Source: Halicephalobus mephisto
Taxonomy: Eukaryota > Nematoda > Chromadorea > Rhabditida > Panagrolaimidae
Direction: 5' to 3'
Length of the DNA stretch: 64,000 bases
NCBI GenBank assembly: GCA_009193035.1
Contig: SWDT01000143.1
Coordinates: 62,001 to 126,000, forward strand
Part shown: positions 1 through 14,789 of the stretch, piece after piece
How the letters are laid out: each line of letters starts with the position of its first letter
Position numbering within the stretch: the stretch's first letter is position 1
The notes under the pieces: generated by a model
Seen by the model: only the letters and a program-made list of their open reading frames with translations
What the model was told of the DNA's origin: nothing
The model's database searches: none
Made by a program: the position numbers and the translations under genes

Positions 1-534
1 TTTACGGAGGGTTTGGAAGACGTCATTATCGCTGGGGAAATCGGTTCTCGGGAAGAGGAACTCGCATCTGATGGTGAATGTGATCTGGGAAAGACGGCAG
101 TTTTTGTCTCTCCAAAGGAACCAGTCATCCCCACGGCGCTCGAGGCGATGAGTATAAAAAACGAAACAAGATCTATGGACTTGGGGATCACGTTTGATCA
201 AGTACACTGTATCTGCTTTAGGACAGAGGAGATCACAGTAAGTACGAGTAGTGCCATTGACGACTTCATCGAAACATCCAGCATCCTTGACGGGGGGAAA
301 ACGACGTTCTTTATCCTTCTCAGATTCTCTGAGGGCAATGGTGCATTCAGCTGGTTCTGTTGAAATCTTGTCATTGCCAACTCCGTCTTTGGTTTCACAT
401 ATGAGATCTCTCCATTCTAAAATCCACGTTCCATGTATTAAGAAAATGAAAAACTTACGCCAATGGACGGATTCAGCAGCTGCGAGAGCCAAGAGAGTAA
501 TAAGTGTGATTGAGATACAGACGATTTTCCCCAT
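1..534 (-). CDS. Small secreted cysteine-containing protein, 5' part (cut by window edge)
   Basis: Two exons are visible, 459-534 and 1-416, joined across a 42-bp GT-AG intron; the gene runs off the left edge. It begins with MGKIVCISITLITLLALAAA, a typical signal peptide, so the product should enter the secretory pathway. The mature part is polar and has spaced cysteines (CETKDG, ECTIAL, GCFDE, YCDLLC, SCFVF, NCRLS, RCEFL), suggesting several disulfides. I do not recognise the family; it looks like one of the many small nematode secreted proteins. The frame stays open through 416-1, which supports coding. The missing 3' end prevents a length estimate. Function unknown. Confidence 0.7.
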   Translation of the reverse strand, partial: MGKIVCISITLITLLALAAAESVHWRKFFIFLIHGTWILEWRDLICETKDGVGNDKISTEPAECTIALRESEKDKERRFPPVKDAGCFDEVVNGTTRTYCDLLCPKADTVYLIKRDPQVHRSCFVFYTHRLERRGDDWFLWRDKNCRLSQITFTIRCEFLFPRTDFPSDNDVFQTLRK

Positions 535-683
535 TTTCTCGAAACTGATCACTTCTCTTAACTTTCCCTTTTATAAGGAGATCTCATCCCGGAATTCGAG
601 AGATGGATATCACCTATTTAAAGAACAAAGATGACATTTTGAAAATTTATTTCATAAAAACAAACGGATCTTCCTAAATTTCC

Positions 684-4960
<4,277 letters not shown>

Positions 4961-5100
4961 TTATTTGATATATAGCCTTGGAAGACTAAATTGATGACAA
5001 TTTTAATTATGACTGAATTTCTTTTTCTATGGGTTGATTTTGTCATTTACTATCGGTTGTTGACCGACTTATACCTAATGTCGTTTTTGAAAGTTCCAAT

Positions 5101-5113
5101 CGATTGTTTCAGG
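5101..5113 (+). promoter_or_regulatory. Candidate trans-splice acceptor before RNASEH2B
   Basis: A pyrimidine-rich run ending TTTCAG lies one base upstream of the ATG at 5114, 150 bp downstream of the SRP54 stop. In nematodes this arrangement usually marks spliced-leader addition, here perhaps to the second cistron of an operon. No cis donor nearby accounts for it. Trans-splicing is inferred. Confidence 0.5.
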
Positions 5114-5860
5114 ATGACGGACACAAAGGAAAATGAGCGGGAACGTTACATGATCGTAACTACGAATCCTGCGGTCTTCCCAAATATGAAATTTATGAAG
5201 GTCGCTCAGGTCTTAAGAGAGAACAAGGAGATTCTCTTTGGTTTCGCCGATGGTCACGTCTTTGAAGTATTGGGCTCGAAACTACCTCCACGTGCTTACC
5301 ATTCTGGGAACTTCTTCGGCAGGGGTGTGAAGTTCCTTTATTTACGTGAAATCCACCCTTACTTCTTACCACTTGCTCGATTAGTTATGAATCCGGGACT
5401 GACTATCGATGATCTCTTTACTGATCTTCCAGACATGCTGGATTACTCTTACGCCTTTGATTTCGTGAAACGGTTCTGTAAATCTGATGACGGGGGAGAA
5501 CATTTGTATCCAAAAATGGACACAATCAAATTCTGGTACATTGATCTCTTCAGTGATATGCTTATTCAGAAACTCAACTCTGACGGAGTAAAAAAGGAAG
5601 AATGTTCTGGATTGGCTGATTCCCTGTATTATCTAATACTTCGCTTTGTTCCTCTTTGCTTCCACGATGACATCGTCAACATGGTTCGACCTAATAGCGA
5701 CAAAGAATATCAATCCGAACCTTTGCCAGAACCTATCAACAATCTGAAACGTCAACCGGAGCCTGTGAAGACTGAAGCTCCCAAACGTCGTCGTTTCCAG
5801 ACTGAAAAAGCCAGTAAGGGTACTATGAATATTACCTCTTTCTTTAACAAGAAATCTTGA
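5114..5860 (+). CDS. rnaseh2b-like: Probable ribonuclease H2 subunit B, with C-terminal PIP-box-like motif
   Basis: Single exon, 248 aa. RNase H2B is the structural subunit of the heterotrimer that removes ribonucleotides from genomic DNA; it carries a small N-terminal beta domain, a winged-helix region and a C-terminal PCNA-binding peptide. Here the segment HVFEVLGSKLPPRAYHSGNF followed by the IHPYFLPLARL helix resembles RNASEH2B's LFEV to DPLFLLLHYL stretch, and LADSLYYLILRFVP resembles its ISDYIP helix. A basic cluster PKRRRF could be an NLS. The last residues, TMNITSFFNKKS, fit a non-canonical PIP box (T at position 1 instead of Q, I at 4, FF at 7-8). I chose the start at 5114 because of the TTTCAG one base upstream; a longer in-frame ORF begins at 4991. 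Similarity is moderate, so the assignment is probable. Confidence 0.65.
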   Translation: MTDTKENERERYMIVTTNPAVFPNMKFMKVAQVLRENKEILFGFADGHVFEVLGSKLPPRAYHSGNFFGRGVKFLYLREIHPYFLPLARLVMNPGLTIDDLFTDLPDMLDYSYAFDFVKRFCKSDDGGEHLYPKMDTIKFWYIDLFSDMLIQKLNSDGVKKEECSGLADSLYYLILRFVPLCFHDDIVNMVRPNSDKEYQSEPLPEPINNLKRQPEPVKTEAPKRRRFQTEKASKGTMNITSFFNKKS

Positions 5861-6421
5861 TACTCATTTTTGTTAAAACGGTTTTTGTGGACCGGGTTGT
5901 CTTTTATAAATCCCAATCTCTAATTGAGAATTTTGGTTACTTAGTCGTGGGTGTAAAAGTCAAAGTTGTTGATGGGTGCTTCACCGTCTTCTGAGAAGCT
6001 GAACTAGACTCCAGAGCGATCAAATGAAATCCCGGAATTGTTGTTTCAATTGTTGAGTAGTTTAAGTTATACGATCTTTGAGATGATGGACAATGGAATC
6101 TTCTGCAGATCTTCTCAATTTGCAGTTGGGGAAGTTAACTGTTTCAAAGGTGAAAGTGGAATGCCTGTGCAAACAATGCAAGACAATACGCCAACTCTTG
6201 ATGTTTTTCGACAGAAGCGATTTGAAGCTTGGACTCTTCCTTGGGATTGATCGATTTCAACTCCGCATTTTTAGTTTTATCTGGACGTCATCTTGGTTGC
6301 TTCAATTTCAAGTGGAAACTGTTCGATTTACGTAAATTAAACAGACGGCTTACTTGATTCCGCTGTTTTCCAACGCTAAACTCAAGTACTGAACAAGACT
6401 CCTCCCGTTTGGATAACTTTT
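5861..6421. other. Gene-free spacer between RNASEH2B and the Ly6-like gene
   Basis: This contains the 3' UTR of the upstream gene and the presumed promoter of the Ly6-like gene. Short open frames at 6038-6335 overlap in two frames and show no recognisable motif, so I do not call them genes. Confidence 0.5.
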
Positions 6422-7267
6422 ATGATCCTTATATCTTTTCTGTTCTCTCTGTTGCTGCTCAAATTAATTTCCGGAGAAGAACATCGTCATGGACAGAGGA
6501 TCTACGTGGAACGGCATTCAGGTATTACTTCATTTTTTAATTTTTAATGAATTTCATTTAGACCACGTACACAAGGACGTTGGAAACGTTTCGTCGTCCA
6601 GGATATGGTGTTACACATGTGTGTCGGGTTCGATGTCCCATTTGTCAAGAACGATATTCATGCGGTCGCTACAGATTCCGCCAGAGACGGAATCTCATGT
6701 CTGCGACGACCCCTTCGATCTACACCTATCAACCTCGGAATTATCTCACCGACAGAAGACAGGAAAGACGTCTGAATCCCTCCGGAGGCTGGGTAACTCC
6801 TCGATTAGCGAGCGGAGATTGGGTTTCCTTGTACAGCCGTGCTATTCGTCTTGTCTCAAGGCCGTATTGGAGAACAAGCGTAAGATCTTTTCCATGAGAA
6901 ACTTTAGATTTTTCCCAAAAATTATTTTTTACAACTTCGAATGAGAAATTTTGTTTTTTAGATGTAACGATAGTGCTCCGCGGGTGTTTAACATCCATCT
7001 ACCAACAAATCCCCACTCACGATTATTTTTTCACTATGGTAAGCGATCGAATATTTTGTAAAATTTACAAAAATCAACCGGATCGAAAAATGTTTTGACT
7101 TTCAGCCCCCCGTCGGCAGTTGCGATAAACAGGAACATCTTTCAAAACACAATGGTACTAGTGTGACGCAAACATGCCTTTGTTCGACGAGTTACTGTAA
7201 TTCTGCTTTTTCTCAAGGGCATCACTGGAGTTTAATAATTTTCTTTTTATGGCAATTAATGATATAA
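6422..7267 (+). CDS. Ly6/uPAR-like (three-finger) secreted or GPI-anchored protein
   Basis: Exons 6422-6521, 6562-6879, 6962-7038 and 7106-7267 join in consistent phase to give 218 aa. The product starts with a signal peptide (MILISFLFSLLLLKLISG), then has the cysteine pattern of nematode Ly6-type domains: IWCYTCVSG near the start, a CDDPF motif, PCYSSC, RGC, SCDK and the diagnostic ending TCLCSTSYCN, followed by a short hydrophobic tail (WSLIIFFLWQLMI) with no basic residues after it, as expected for a GPI signal. Such proteins act at the cell surface, often as receptor or channel modulators; the partner here is unknown. Longer open frames in the same interval are frame shadows. The alternative reading beginning at 6489 hits a stop after the third intron. 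Confidence 0.78.
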
Positions 7268-7329
7268 TATATTTTGCACTTCAGTTACACCAAAGGCCGA
7301 TTATTTAAGGCACGGAAATTAAGATAAAG

Positions 7330-8275
7330 TATTATTTTAGTGTATTTATCTTATTAAAATTGAAATGTTAATTTTAAGAATAAAGAAATAAGAATGAAAA
7401 ATTCCTTTGTAGTTTTTTCGTACCAAAACCGAGAAGTTTTACCTTAAAAAAGTAAGAAAATTAAAAGAATTAATCTCTCATTTTTATTCTATCAGAACTA
7501 TGACGTTGATTTATTTTAAAAATAAAAAAGTTAAAATATTTTTTAAAATTTTCTTATTTTTTAAAATACCTGAACTCTAATAAGGAAAATGATGAAATTA
7601 CTTTAAATTTTATCATTTTCTTTAACAAAATTAAAATATGCATTTATTTCAAAAATTAGGAGAAATTTAAAGAATTGATTTTATTGTTTTTGTATTATTG
7701 GAACTGAAATGTTGATTTATTTCAAAAAATAAAAGAATTACGAATTTCGTTTGATTAAAATTAAACCATTGATTTATTTAGAAAATAAAATGAAACATTA
7801 TGTTGTAGTTTTCATTCTTTTAAAACCTTGTTTTATTTAAAAAAGAAAGTCAAAAAATTATTCTAGTTTTTGCTCTATTAAAATCGAGACATTGATTTAT
7901 TTTAAAAAGGGACAATAAAAAATTACTTTATCGTTTTTGCTCTGTTACAGTTAAAATATCGATTTAAAGCAAAAAAATTAAAACAAAAGATTACAATTTT
8001 TATTCTTTTAGAACTGATATTTTATTTAAAATGGAATAAAAAATTATCTCGTCGTTTTTACCTAATTCGAATCAAGATATTTAAAAAAATTAAATAAAAG
8101 CATTTTATTGTTTTTCTCCACTAGGACTGAAAGGAGGATTCAAAAATACCAAAGTTAAAGTTTGAAGAATTGATTTTTATCTTTTTTTTGTATTAATGGA
8201 ATTGAAATGTTGATTTATTTCAAAAAATTAGAAAATTATTTTATCGTATTTGTCCTATTAGAATCGAGATGAAAT
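7330..8275. repeat. Degenerate minisatellite, about 62-65 bp unit
   Basis: A recurring phrase built around TTGATTTATTT, an A-rich run, then TTATYGTTTTTGCTCTATTAGAA, appears about every 60-65 bp (clear copies near 7508, 7637, 7711, 7769, 7830, 7892, 7957, 8208), with some gaps twice that spacing. Copies are strongly diverged and no gene is present. Confidence 0.65.
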
Positions 8276-9808
8276 CTCATTCGATCATTTCCTTAACCTT
8301 TGATTGGAATCAATTTACTTGAAATGTTGCGAAAACGGACAGAAACGCCTGGGTGAAGCTGTCCTTTTACATTCATTTTTCGTTCCGAAGCAAAAACTAA
8401 TTCGAATCAGACCGGATTTTTCTTTTTTGGGAGAAAGGTCTGTACTTGTGCGCTCGTTCAACTTCTACGGATGACCTTGCCTGGACCACAGGAGACTGGC
8501 TGTGTACCTCTCGTTTTCCTCCTTTGTTTAGTCTTTGATTTTTATCAAAATTTTGATTAAAGACCCCCAAAAACCTTAAATATGGATTTTTCCCATGTAT
8601 TACGAAATTAAAAGGTCAAACGAATAGCAATTAGTCGAGGGATATTTGTGAATTGTTTTTTGTTATCCGACCGGGTTTTCGCAGTCGATATTCTCGCACT
8701 GTCTGGGTCGTCTTGGCGGCTCGAAACCCCAGACAGTCCATCTATCCTCTCAATCGCCAGCCAGTCAATCAGTGTTTTCCCTCTGCTATTTTCTCTCCTA
8801 TTCTTTTTCTCAGACAAAAACACAGAAATTCCCCTTCGGTCTCGATCCAATGTCAATGTGCTTTCAGTCTGAATAAAAGCCGACGTTTATAAAAAAATGC
8901 TCAGTCTCGATCGTCTATCTTTTCGTGAGATACTGAATCACTTTAAAATAGTTTATATTTCGAGGAATTCAAACTTATTTTTATATTTCAACTTTTTTGG
9001 TTCAGTCCCGCGCATTCACTCAATCGTCCTTCTTTTCTAGCGGCATTCTGTTGATACTATCGGTTTTCGACTAGACGACACATTCGCTCATTCTTCACGG
9101 AGAAGAGTTGGCGCGCGATCACCCCAGACAGTCGTCTCCCCGGACTTGTTGCAATGGCGCCCCACAAAAAGTGCAAAGACGACCGCCCTTTTCTTCATCG
9201 TTTCTGGCTGGCTCCATTGAAGTCATCTAGTTTGATTTGCTTCGTCCAGTAGATCGCGAAACGGAAGAGACTGATTTTTTGATTCTTTATTTGGATCATC
9301 TATTTTTAAGGTTACTTTTCTTCAATGTGATTTCGATTTTTGATCTAGCGGTCAATTTTGATATAACCAAACGTTGGAAATTCGACTCTCGATTAAAATA
9401 AAGTGCACAACCGATTCGTCCGTCTGTTCTCGACTCTTCTCAATTTCATTTCCCGATTCATTTGTTTCATTTCCCTAAAATCTACTGTTCAAGAAATCAC
9501 TAGATCAAGATCCTCTTGAAGGTTAGCCAATGGTTGGCCAATGAGTTTTGAGTTTTGGCACGTTGGTTCACCCTTCGGAAGGCTCTTGAAGCATGGTGCA
9601 TATTGCTTTCTCGACTTTTATTCGATAAGAATCGATTACGAAACATCCCAGAAATGAAGGCTGACTGATGACGCTGAATCATCCAATCGATCAAATTTGA
9701 GTGGGTTTATTCGTTACTATTACCGATAAATATAGTCCAAAATATCTAGATTTCACCTTGTTCCGAAAAAGATTTAGACGGCAGTTTGACTATTTAAAAA
9801 AGAATTAA
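8276..9808. other. Gene-free interval with a more GC-rich core (about 8330-9260)
   Basis: This lies between the Ly6-like gene and the 3' end of the 773-aa gene. The core is less AT-rich than its surroundings and contains repeated CCCCAGACAGTC-type words (near 8728 and 9121). Open frames near 8608-8892 exist on both strands at once and reflect composition. A 32-codon ATG frame at 9154 has no supporting evidence. I see no tRNA or rRNA. Confidence 0.4.
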
Positions 9809-12800
9809 CTATTGTGTAGTCGTTGAAGTATCGGTAACTGTCTTCTTTTTATAAAATTTGGTCGTTATGTGTCTAGAATGAATAAATATTGGAATTTATG
9901 CAAAAATGTAAAACTGACCTGGAAATAACACCTGGCTCGACTGCCTCCTCGACGACTCTACGTTCTTGTTCCTTGAGCAGTTGGCTCTCTCTTCCGGGAT
10001 CGGCACTCGTCGTAAGTTCTCGACGATAGCTGACATTATGTCCTTGTTTATCGAGAAAAGAACCTTCTGCATTAGACTGACTGTTGGAAAGAGAACCGAG
10101 GGGAAGGGTTTCAGCCATCTCGGAGTGTCTGTTGAAGTCTTCTGGCTTCTGAGCGTTGACGACAGTCGACCTAGAAGGTGGGATAGGACGACCATCAGGA
10201 CCATATCCGTGTTGTTCAGTTGTTTGTTTCCTATAATAACGATTATAGTCATTTTGCTGAATAATTCTGGATCCTTCTGGTTGAGGAGGAGCTGGAATAA
10301 TTCTCTCCTCGGTTGTTTTCTCGTAGTTCCTTGATCTTTGCTGTTCGTAAAATCGCTGATTTCCAACAGGAGTTCTTGGAGGAGGTTGGGGAGCTTGAGG
10401 AACAGATTCCGTTGCTTTGTTCTCGACTTTCGAAGTAGACGAAGATTCAGTGAAAACTTGACCGGGGGTGCTTTGAATCCGTGGTTGACTTGTCTGATAG
10501 GAGTATGTAGTTCTAGATTGAACTTCTGGTTTCTCCCCTTCAGTCGTGTAAGTTGTCCTGACACTGTACTGACCAGTCTGTTGGGCATAAGAAGGTGGAT
10601 TACTGTAATTAGTGATTTGTTGGGAAACGTTCTGAGGACCACTTTGATAAACAGTTCTTTCGGTGTAATTCCGAGAAGATCCATTTTGAGGTCCGGTGTA
10701 AGTCTGGACATTTGTAGAATAATTTTGATTCGGCTGATAGGTGTAGGTCTCGGCGTACTGATAATTCTGATTACGTCCTTGGTCCGGACCTCCGTAACGG
10801 TTGGCGGTGGTCTGCCAAGCATTCTTGGTCACATTCGAACGGTTAACCCAACTCGGTTGCTGTTGTTGCTGAATTCGTTGTGGAGGTTCCCAAGGAGTCC
10901 GAGAAGTGTTCATTTTCGCCCAATTCGGCTGAACTTGCATACTCTGAAATTCCTCTAATTAGTTCTTGTTAAAAACAAACATTATATAAAAGCTGTAGGC
11001 AGTTAAGTGCAAGAAAACCCGAAATTTAGCAAAGCGTGCACTTAAGAACGACGACGGACGCAGGATACCTTGGGGTCTCGAACTCTGTTTGCCCAATTTA
11101 CATGCTTTAACTGACGGCGGTCAGCCCACTCTGGCGGAGGTTCTGGTCGTTTCACTATACGCAGCGCTTCATCAGTTAACAAAGTTCTCATATTAACCTC
11201 CTTGTTTCCATAATGCCATCGGTCGTTATTCGAGGCATCGGGAGTTCTCGATCTCGGAGTGGGTTGAATCTGATTGGCTCTAGAAGGTTCTGTGCTTTGC
11301 GGTCGTTTCTTGGCAGAAAGACTGTAGCATATCGGCTCAGGGGGCTTCGGCTGGGGATGGACAGTAATGTGATCACGTTTGAATCCAGGTGGTGGAGCAA
11401 AAGAAGTACCAAACATTCGTTTCTCTTCTTCCGTCAAATACTTTTCTCGAGAGATCTTCTGATTAGAAAGAGTATCACCGATCAGCCGAACTGGATTGAC
11501 CCCTTCAACACTATTGACAACGTAGGTATTTATGATGGCATGAGGGTCAGCGGCATATCGAGACTTTAATTTGGGCTGTTGTGGGCCATATCCTTGATAG
11601 TAAGGTCGGTCTGAATCGTCGATGTACTGCACTCGATCGCTGTAGTCCAACCCATAATTGTATCCAGGCCTCACAGGTTCTTTTTTCTCTTTCTTCTTAG
11701 TTGGGTAACTTTCATAGTAACAGTTATCGAACAGCAGAGGGTCACGAGAATGGTCCACAAAATCCATACCACCGTACAAATAGCCTTTCTCCGAAGCCAA
11801 GACAGAGGGACTTAAAAAAACCATTAATTAAAAATTAACCTTTTGATTAGCGTACGCGTGATGCCTATCTCGGCTAGAACTCCTCGCCTGGCGTTGTTGA
11901 TGCCACCGTTGAATTTCGCCAGGGTTCACATTCAGCTCCGGGCCAGTAGTGTATGTCGGAGAGGGCCCAGAAGGAATCCCAAAGTTATCATCGTAGTAGT
12001 ACTGCTGATAGTAGTTCCCTGGAGTCAGTGATCGTGATCGAGCTCGTTCCGTCTTCAAACGAGCTTCTTCTGCCCAGTATGGCTCCTGAAATCAATTTAT
12101 TTTCATCAATAAACGAAATTCATCGAAACATGAGTGCTTATAAGGTACTACATTGCAGAGTATCCATTGCGATATGGCTAGAAGTAGTACACCCACCTGA
12201 ATGAGGAGAATATATAAACTTTACAAAAAGTAGGGAACAGATAAAAGCGCTCCCCTGTCCAGAAAATGAGCGTTCCCGCCAATTTGATGGACGCGTGGGT
12301 GCGAGAAGACTGCAAAATGATCTAAACATTTTCACTCATAAAACATGAATCAGGGATGCGTGGTGGGAGTGCGATGCGGAATGATTTTGAAGTCGTTCGC
12401 TTTGATTTCTACAGTTATTCAACGGTTTTATATGAAAATAATGCATTATTCGTAAATTTCCAAATTTGAAAGGAAATAATAGATAGAAATAATGATTCTC
12501 TAGACCTATTTACCAAAATTAACCTATATATGCATTTTCGAAACCACTTTTGCCTTTTTAACAGTAAAAATGAATGTTTTTTCTTTGCATTTTTGCATGG
12601 AAATGAAGATATTTGACCTAGGGGATTGGAAAAATCGGTTCTTACTGTGTTTTTAATATTGTTAAAGTATAACTTATTAAAAGGAATTACCCGTTGCTGA
12701 GGGACATTTGGGGCTTCTGCTTCAGCAACTTTCTCGAAGAAATTTTTCCCGAAGTCGTTTTGTTTGTCCTGTTCAAGGATCGCCTTAAGGGTTTCAGATT

Positions 12801-12951
12801 TAGAAGGATCAAAACGTCGTTCTCCACTTCCCAGAGAAATAGGGGCATTACTTGAGGCATTGGGAACAGAAGCCGCTTGTTGTCTGTACTGTTCCTCAGC
12901 AGCTTCCCTCGAATACAGTTGCATGGGGGAATTATACTGTAGGTGCTGCAT
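9809..12951 (-). CDS. Large Gln/Tyr/Pro-rich low-complexity protein, family not recognised
   Basis: Exons 12691-12951, 11856-12085, 11069-11810, 9919-10943 and 9809-9872 join in phase to give 773 aa. It has no signal peptide or membrane span. It is mostly low complexity: many YQ, SR, PP and QQ runs (QQQQQP, PQAPQPPPRTP), SR-type RARSRSLTP, and short repeats built on a Trp (WANRVRDPK, NWAKMNTSRTPW, SWVNRSNVTKNAW). This suggests a disordered scaffold, possibly cytoskeletal or muscle-associated, but that is inference. The small last exon uses a 46-bp intron and ends TVTDTSTTTQ. At the 11856 junction a second donor 15 bp on (11840, with acceptor before 11788) also preserves frame. A 605-bp intron separates exons 1 and 2. 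A TTGTAG acceptor about 16 bp before the ATG may be for trans-splicing. Confidence 0.75.
12086..12690 (-). other. First intron of the 773-aa gene
   Basis: This 605-bp interval is bounded by a GTAATTCC donor and a TTTCAG acceptor. I see no additional exon with continuous phase; it may hold regulatory sequence. Confidence 0.45.
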
Positions 12952-13688
12952 CTCGAAGAACTACTGTCTACAATTAACGAAAACTCTGAAAATTATCTGT
13001 CTGAAATTTCGGGATAAAACGCCTACTTACGTGGTGTGAACGTGGAATGGCAATCGTCTTGAGCACTGAACGGGATCTGCAGAGAAATGAGGACCGCGAT
13101 TGATAGCTTGCTGGAACGAGGACGTTATATCTCAAGTATTGCTACGCCTTCAAGATCGCACAATTGTTGTCTCATCCCTCCAGGTGAGTTTCGTTCTAAC
13201 GTTTTCATATACGAGATCAAGTCGGCTGTTCAGAGACGATTGCCATGACATGAGCTACGAGCCGGTAGTTAGTGATCGAGAGAATAACTCATACGACCAA
13301 CAACTCCACGATCGATCTGGTTTTTCGGCAAAGAAAATAAACAACCGAGTAAAAACCCAGAACTAATGCCGAGCCGGATGAGAAAATCACACTGTTATAA
13401 AATAAAAAATAAAAAATGAAAATTTCTACAAAATTGTCTTGATACGAATTCTTAAGACGGGAAGTTTTATAGCTTTAATAAAAGAAATATGAAAAGAGAA
13501 CAAGTCGACTTCGGTGATCAATGGCCAGAATTACCGTTCTCTTTGCTTTTACAAATCTCATTCGTTCTATGTAGACATTTGAAAATTCCAAAGAAATATA
13601 TATTTATTTTTATTTAATTATAGCATTTGTAAGAAAAACCTCAGACATTATTTTTTATAGTAAAATTAAAGAATAATAAATCAGATGA
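12952..13688. promoter_or_regulatory. Upstream region of the 773-aa gene, with GTGGAATGGCAA motif and a repeat copy
   Basis: A GTGGAATGGCAA word lies near 13041-13052 and recurs upstream of the 245-aa gene at about 15814. It contains GGAATG, the M-CAT core bound by TEAD factors. From about 13390 to 13650 lies a dispersed repeat also found at 20870-21125. No coding exon is convincing here. Confidence 0.35.
13390..13650. repeat. Dispersed repeat, copy A
   Basis: This shares with 20870-21125 the ordered blocks CAGAATTACCGTT-TCTC, CTCGTTT/CATTCG, an AT-rich AATATATAT tract and ATTATAGYATTT. Identity is partial and the copies are in the same orientation. No coding capacity is visible. Confidence 0.5.
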
Positions 13689-14035
13689 TTAATGCGAACG
13701 GGTAATCATTATCATTCTGACCACAGAATAGACGAGAATGATGGCGTATGCGGCACAGGCATACCAACAGTTTTTAGAGTTATCTTCATAGAGCTTCTTA
13801 ATATTGTTGTAACGTTCAGACCATTCCACAGTACCGTTAATTTTTTCTTCATCTGGCAAATCTTCAATCAAACCGACTGAATAGTTCCGGTAGAGAGCAC
13901 CAATAACCCCCTGAAACATAGATTAATGATTGAGAGCAGTATTTAGTGCCTCACCAAGAAGATGACACCCCATAAAGAAAGCATGAGTAGAAATCCGGTG
14001 AACAATGGGCCTGTTAACGTTTGAAAGCACCCCAT
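13689..14035 (-). CDS. rnasek: RNASEK / ribonuclease kappa family, V-ATPase-associated membrane protein
   Basis: Exons 13955-14035 and 13689-13910 give 100 aa, the usual family length (about 98-101). RNASEK is a two-span membrane protein associated with the vacuolar proton ATPase and needed for endocytosis. Visible: CGPLF-like start (MGCFQTLTGPLF), first membrane span LMLSLWGVIFLGVIGALY, the conserved luminal YSVGLIEDLPDEE motif matching the family's SAVLIEDVP, a NIKKLYEDNSKNCW stretch matching IYNLYEQVSYNC, and the second span YACAAYAIILVYSVVRMIMI. The start is set by the conserved N-terminus. It lies between two unrecognised minus-strand genes. Confidence 0.9.
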
Positions 14036-14789
14036 TTCGATAGAAAGCTGTAAAAGTATATTATTGTAAGAAATTAACAATGAACATTATAAAATTGTTT
14101 CGATATGAATTCTTAACATCTACTAGAAATTCAGAGTTAGAGGTTTCATATATCGACTTCAAAATGCTACATTGAATTCTCGAAGATTCCAGGAACTACT
14201 ACAAGATTATGGAAGGCTGAGAACCTTTCATGAAATTCTCTGAGATTTTAAAGTCTTTTACTGGATTCTATAAGTTTCCACGAAATTATATCCATAAAAA
14301 TTAAAAATATATATTATTTAAAAACTGTCCTGAGAGGAATTTTCAGTACTTTCTAGCATTTGGATATCAGATAATTGTTTCAAACATTTTCATCAAATTC
14401 TGGAACATTTCAGAACTTTTCAAGGAATTCTACGAGTCTGAAGACGGTTTCACGATATTTTCAAAGATTTGGGAGAATTCTACTGAATTTTGGGAAATTC
14501 TAGTTAGAAGAAAATGAAAAAATCAATTTCTAGTCGCTGTTTCCAATATCTTTGATTATTGGCCTTTCTTGGTCCTTTGCGAGCCCTGATAAGCAGGCTC
14601 CTTGCCCGCTCTGTTTGAATTCAAATAAAAGAATTACTGCTCAAAATTAAAAAGAAATCACTTCATAAAATTATTCCGAAACAATGGATTGTCTTATTTA
14701 TATCTAAAAGGGAACTTAATTATTACAGATAATAAGATTCGAAGTAATATTCGTTTAGATTGAGCGATGCGAGCCGTCCAGCGATGAAT
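14036..14789. other. Intergenic interval containing an ATTCTAGAA-type dispersed repeat
   Basis: From about 14090 to 14510 the sequence is a string of degenerate phrases such as GAATTCTCGAAGATTCCAG and GGATTCTATAAGTTTCC. The same style recurs at about 18830-19260, 19730-20070, 59755-59960 and 63160-63560. No gene is seen. Confidence 0.5.

Noticed and set aside
8608..8892. Overlapping open frames on both strands in the GC-richer block
   Set aside because: Frames are open simultaneously on both strands, without introns, motifs or a phase-compatible link to the neighbouring gene.
9154..9252. 32-codon ATG frame beginning MAPHKKCKDD
   Set aside because: Too short, with no splice or family evidence; chance is sufficient.
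12138..12335. 65-codon minus-strand frame in the first intron of the 773-aa gene
   Set aside because: It has no phase-compatible acceptor and donor pair and no family resemblance.
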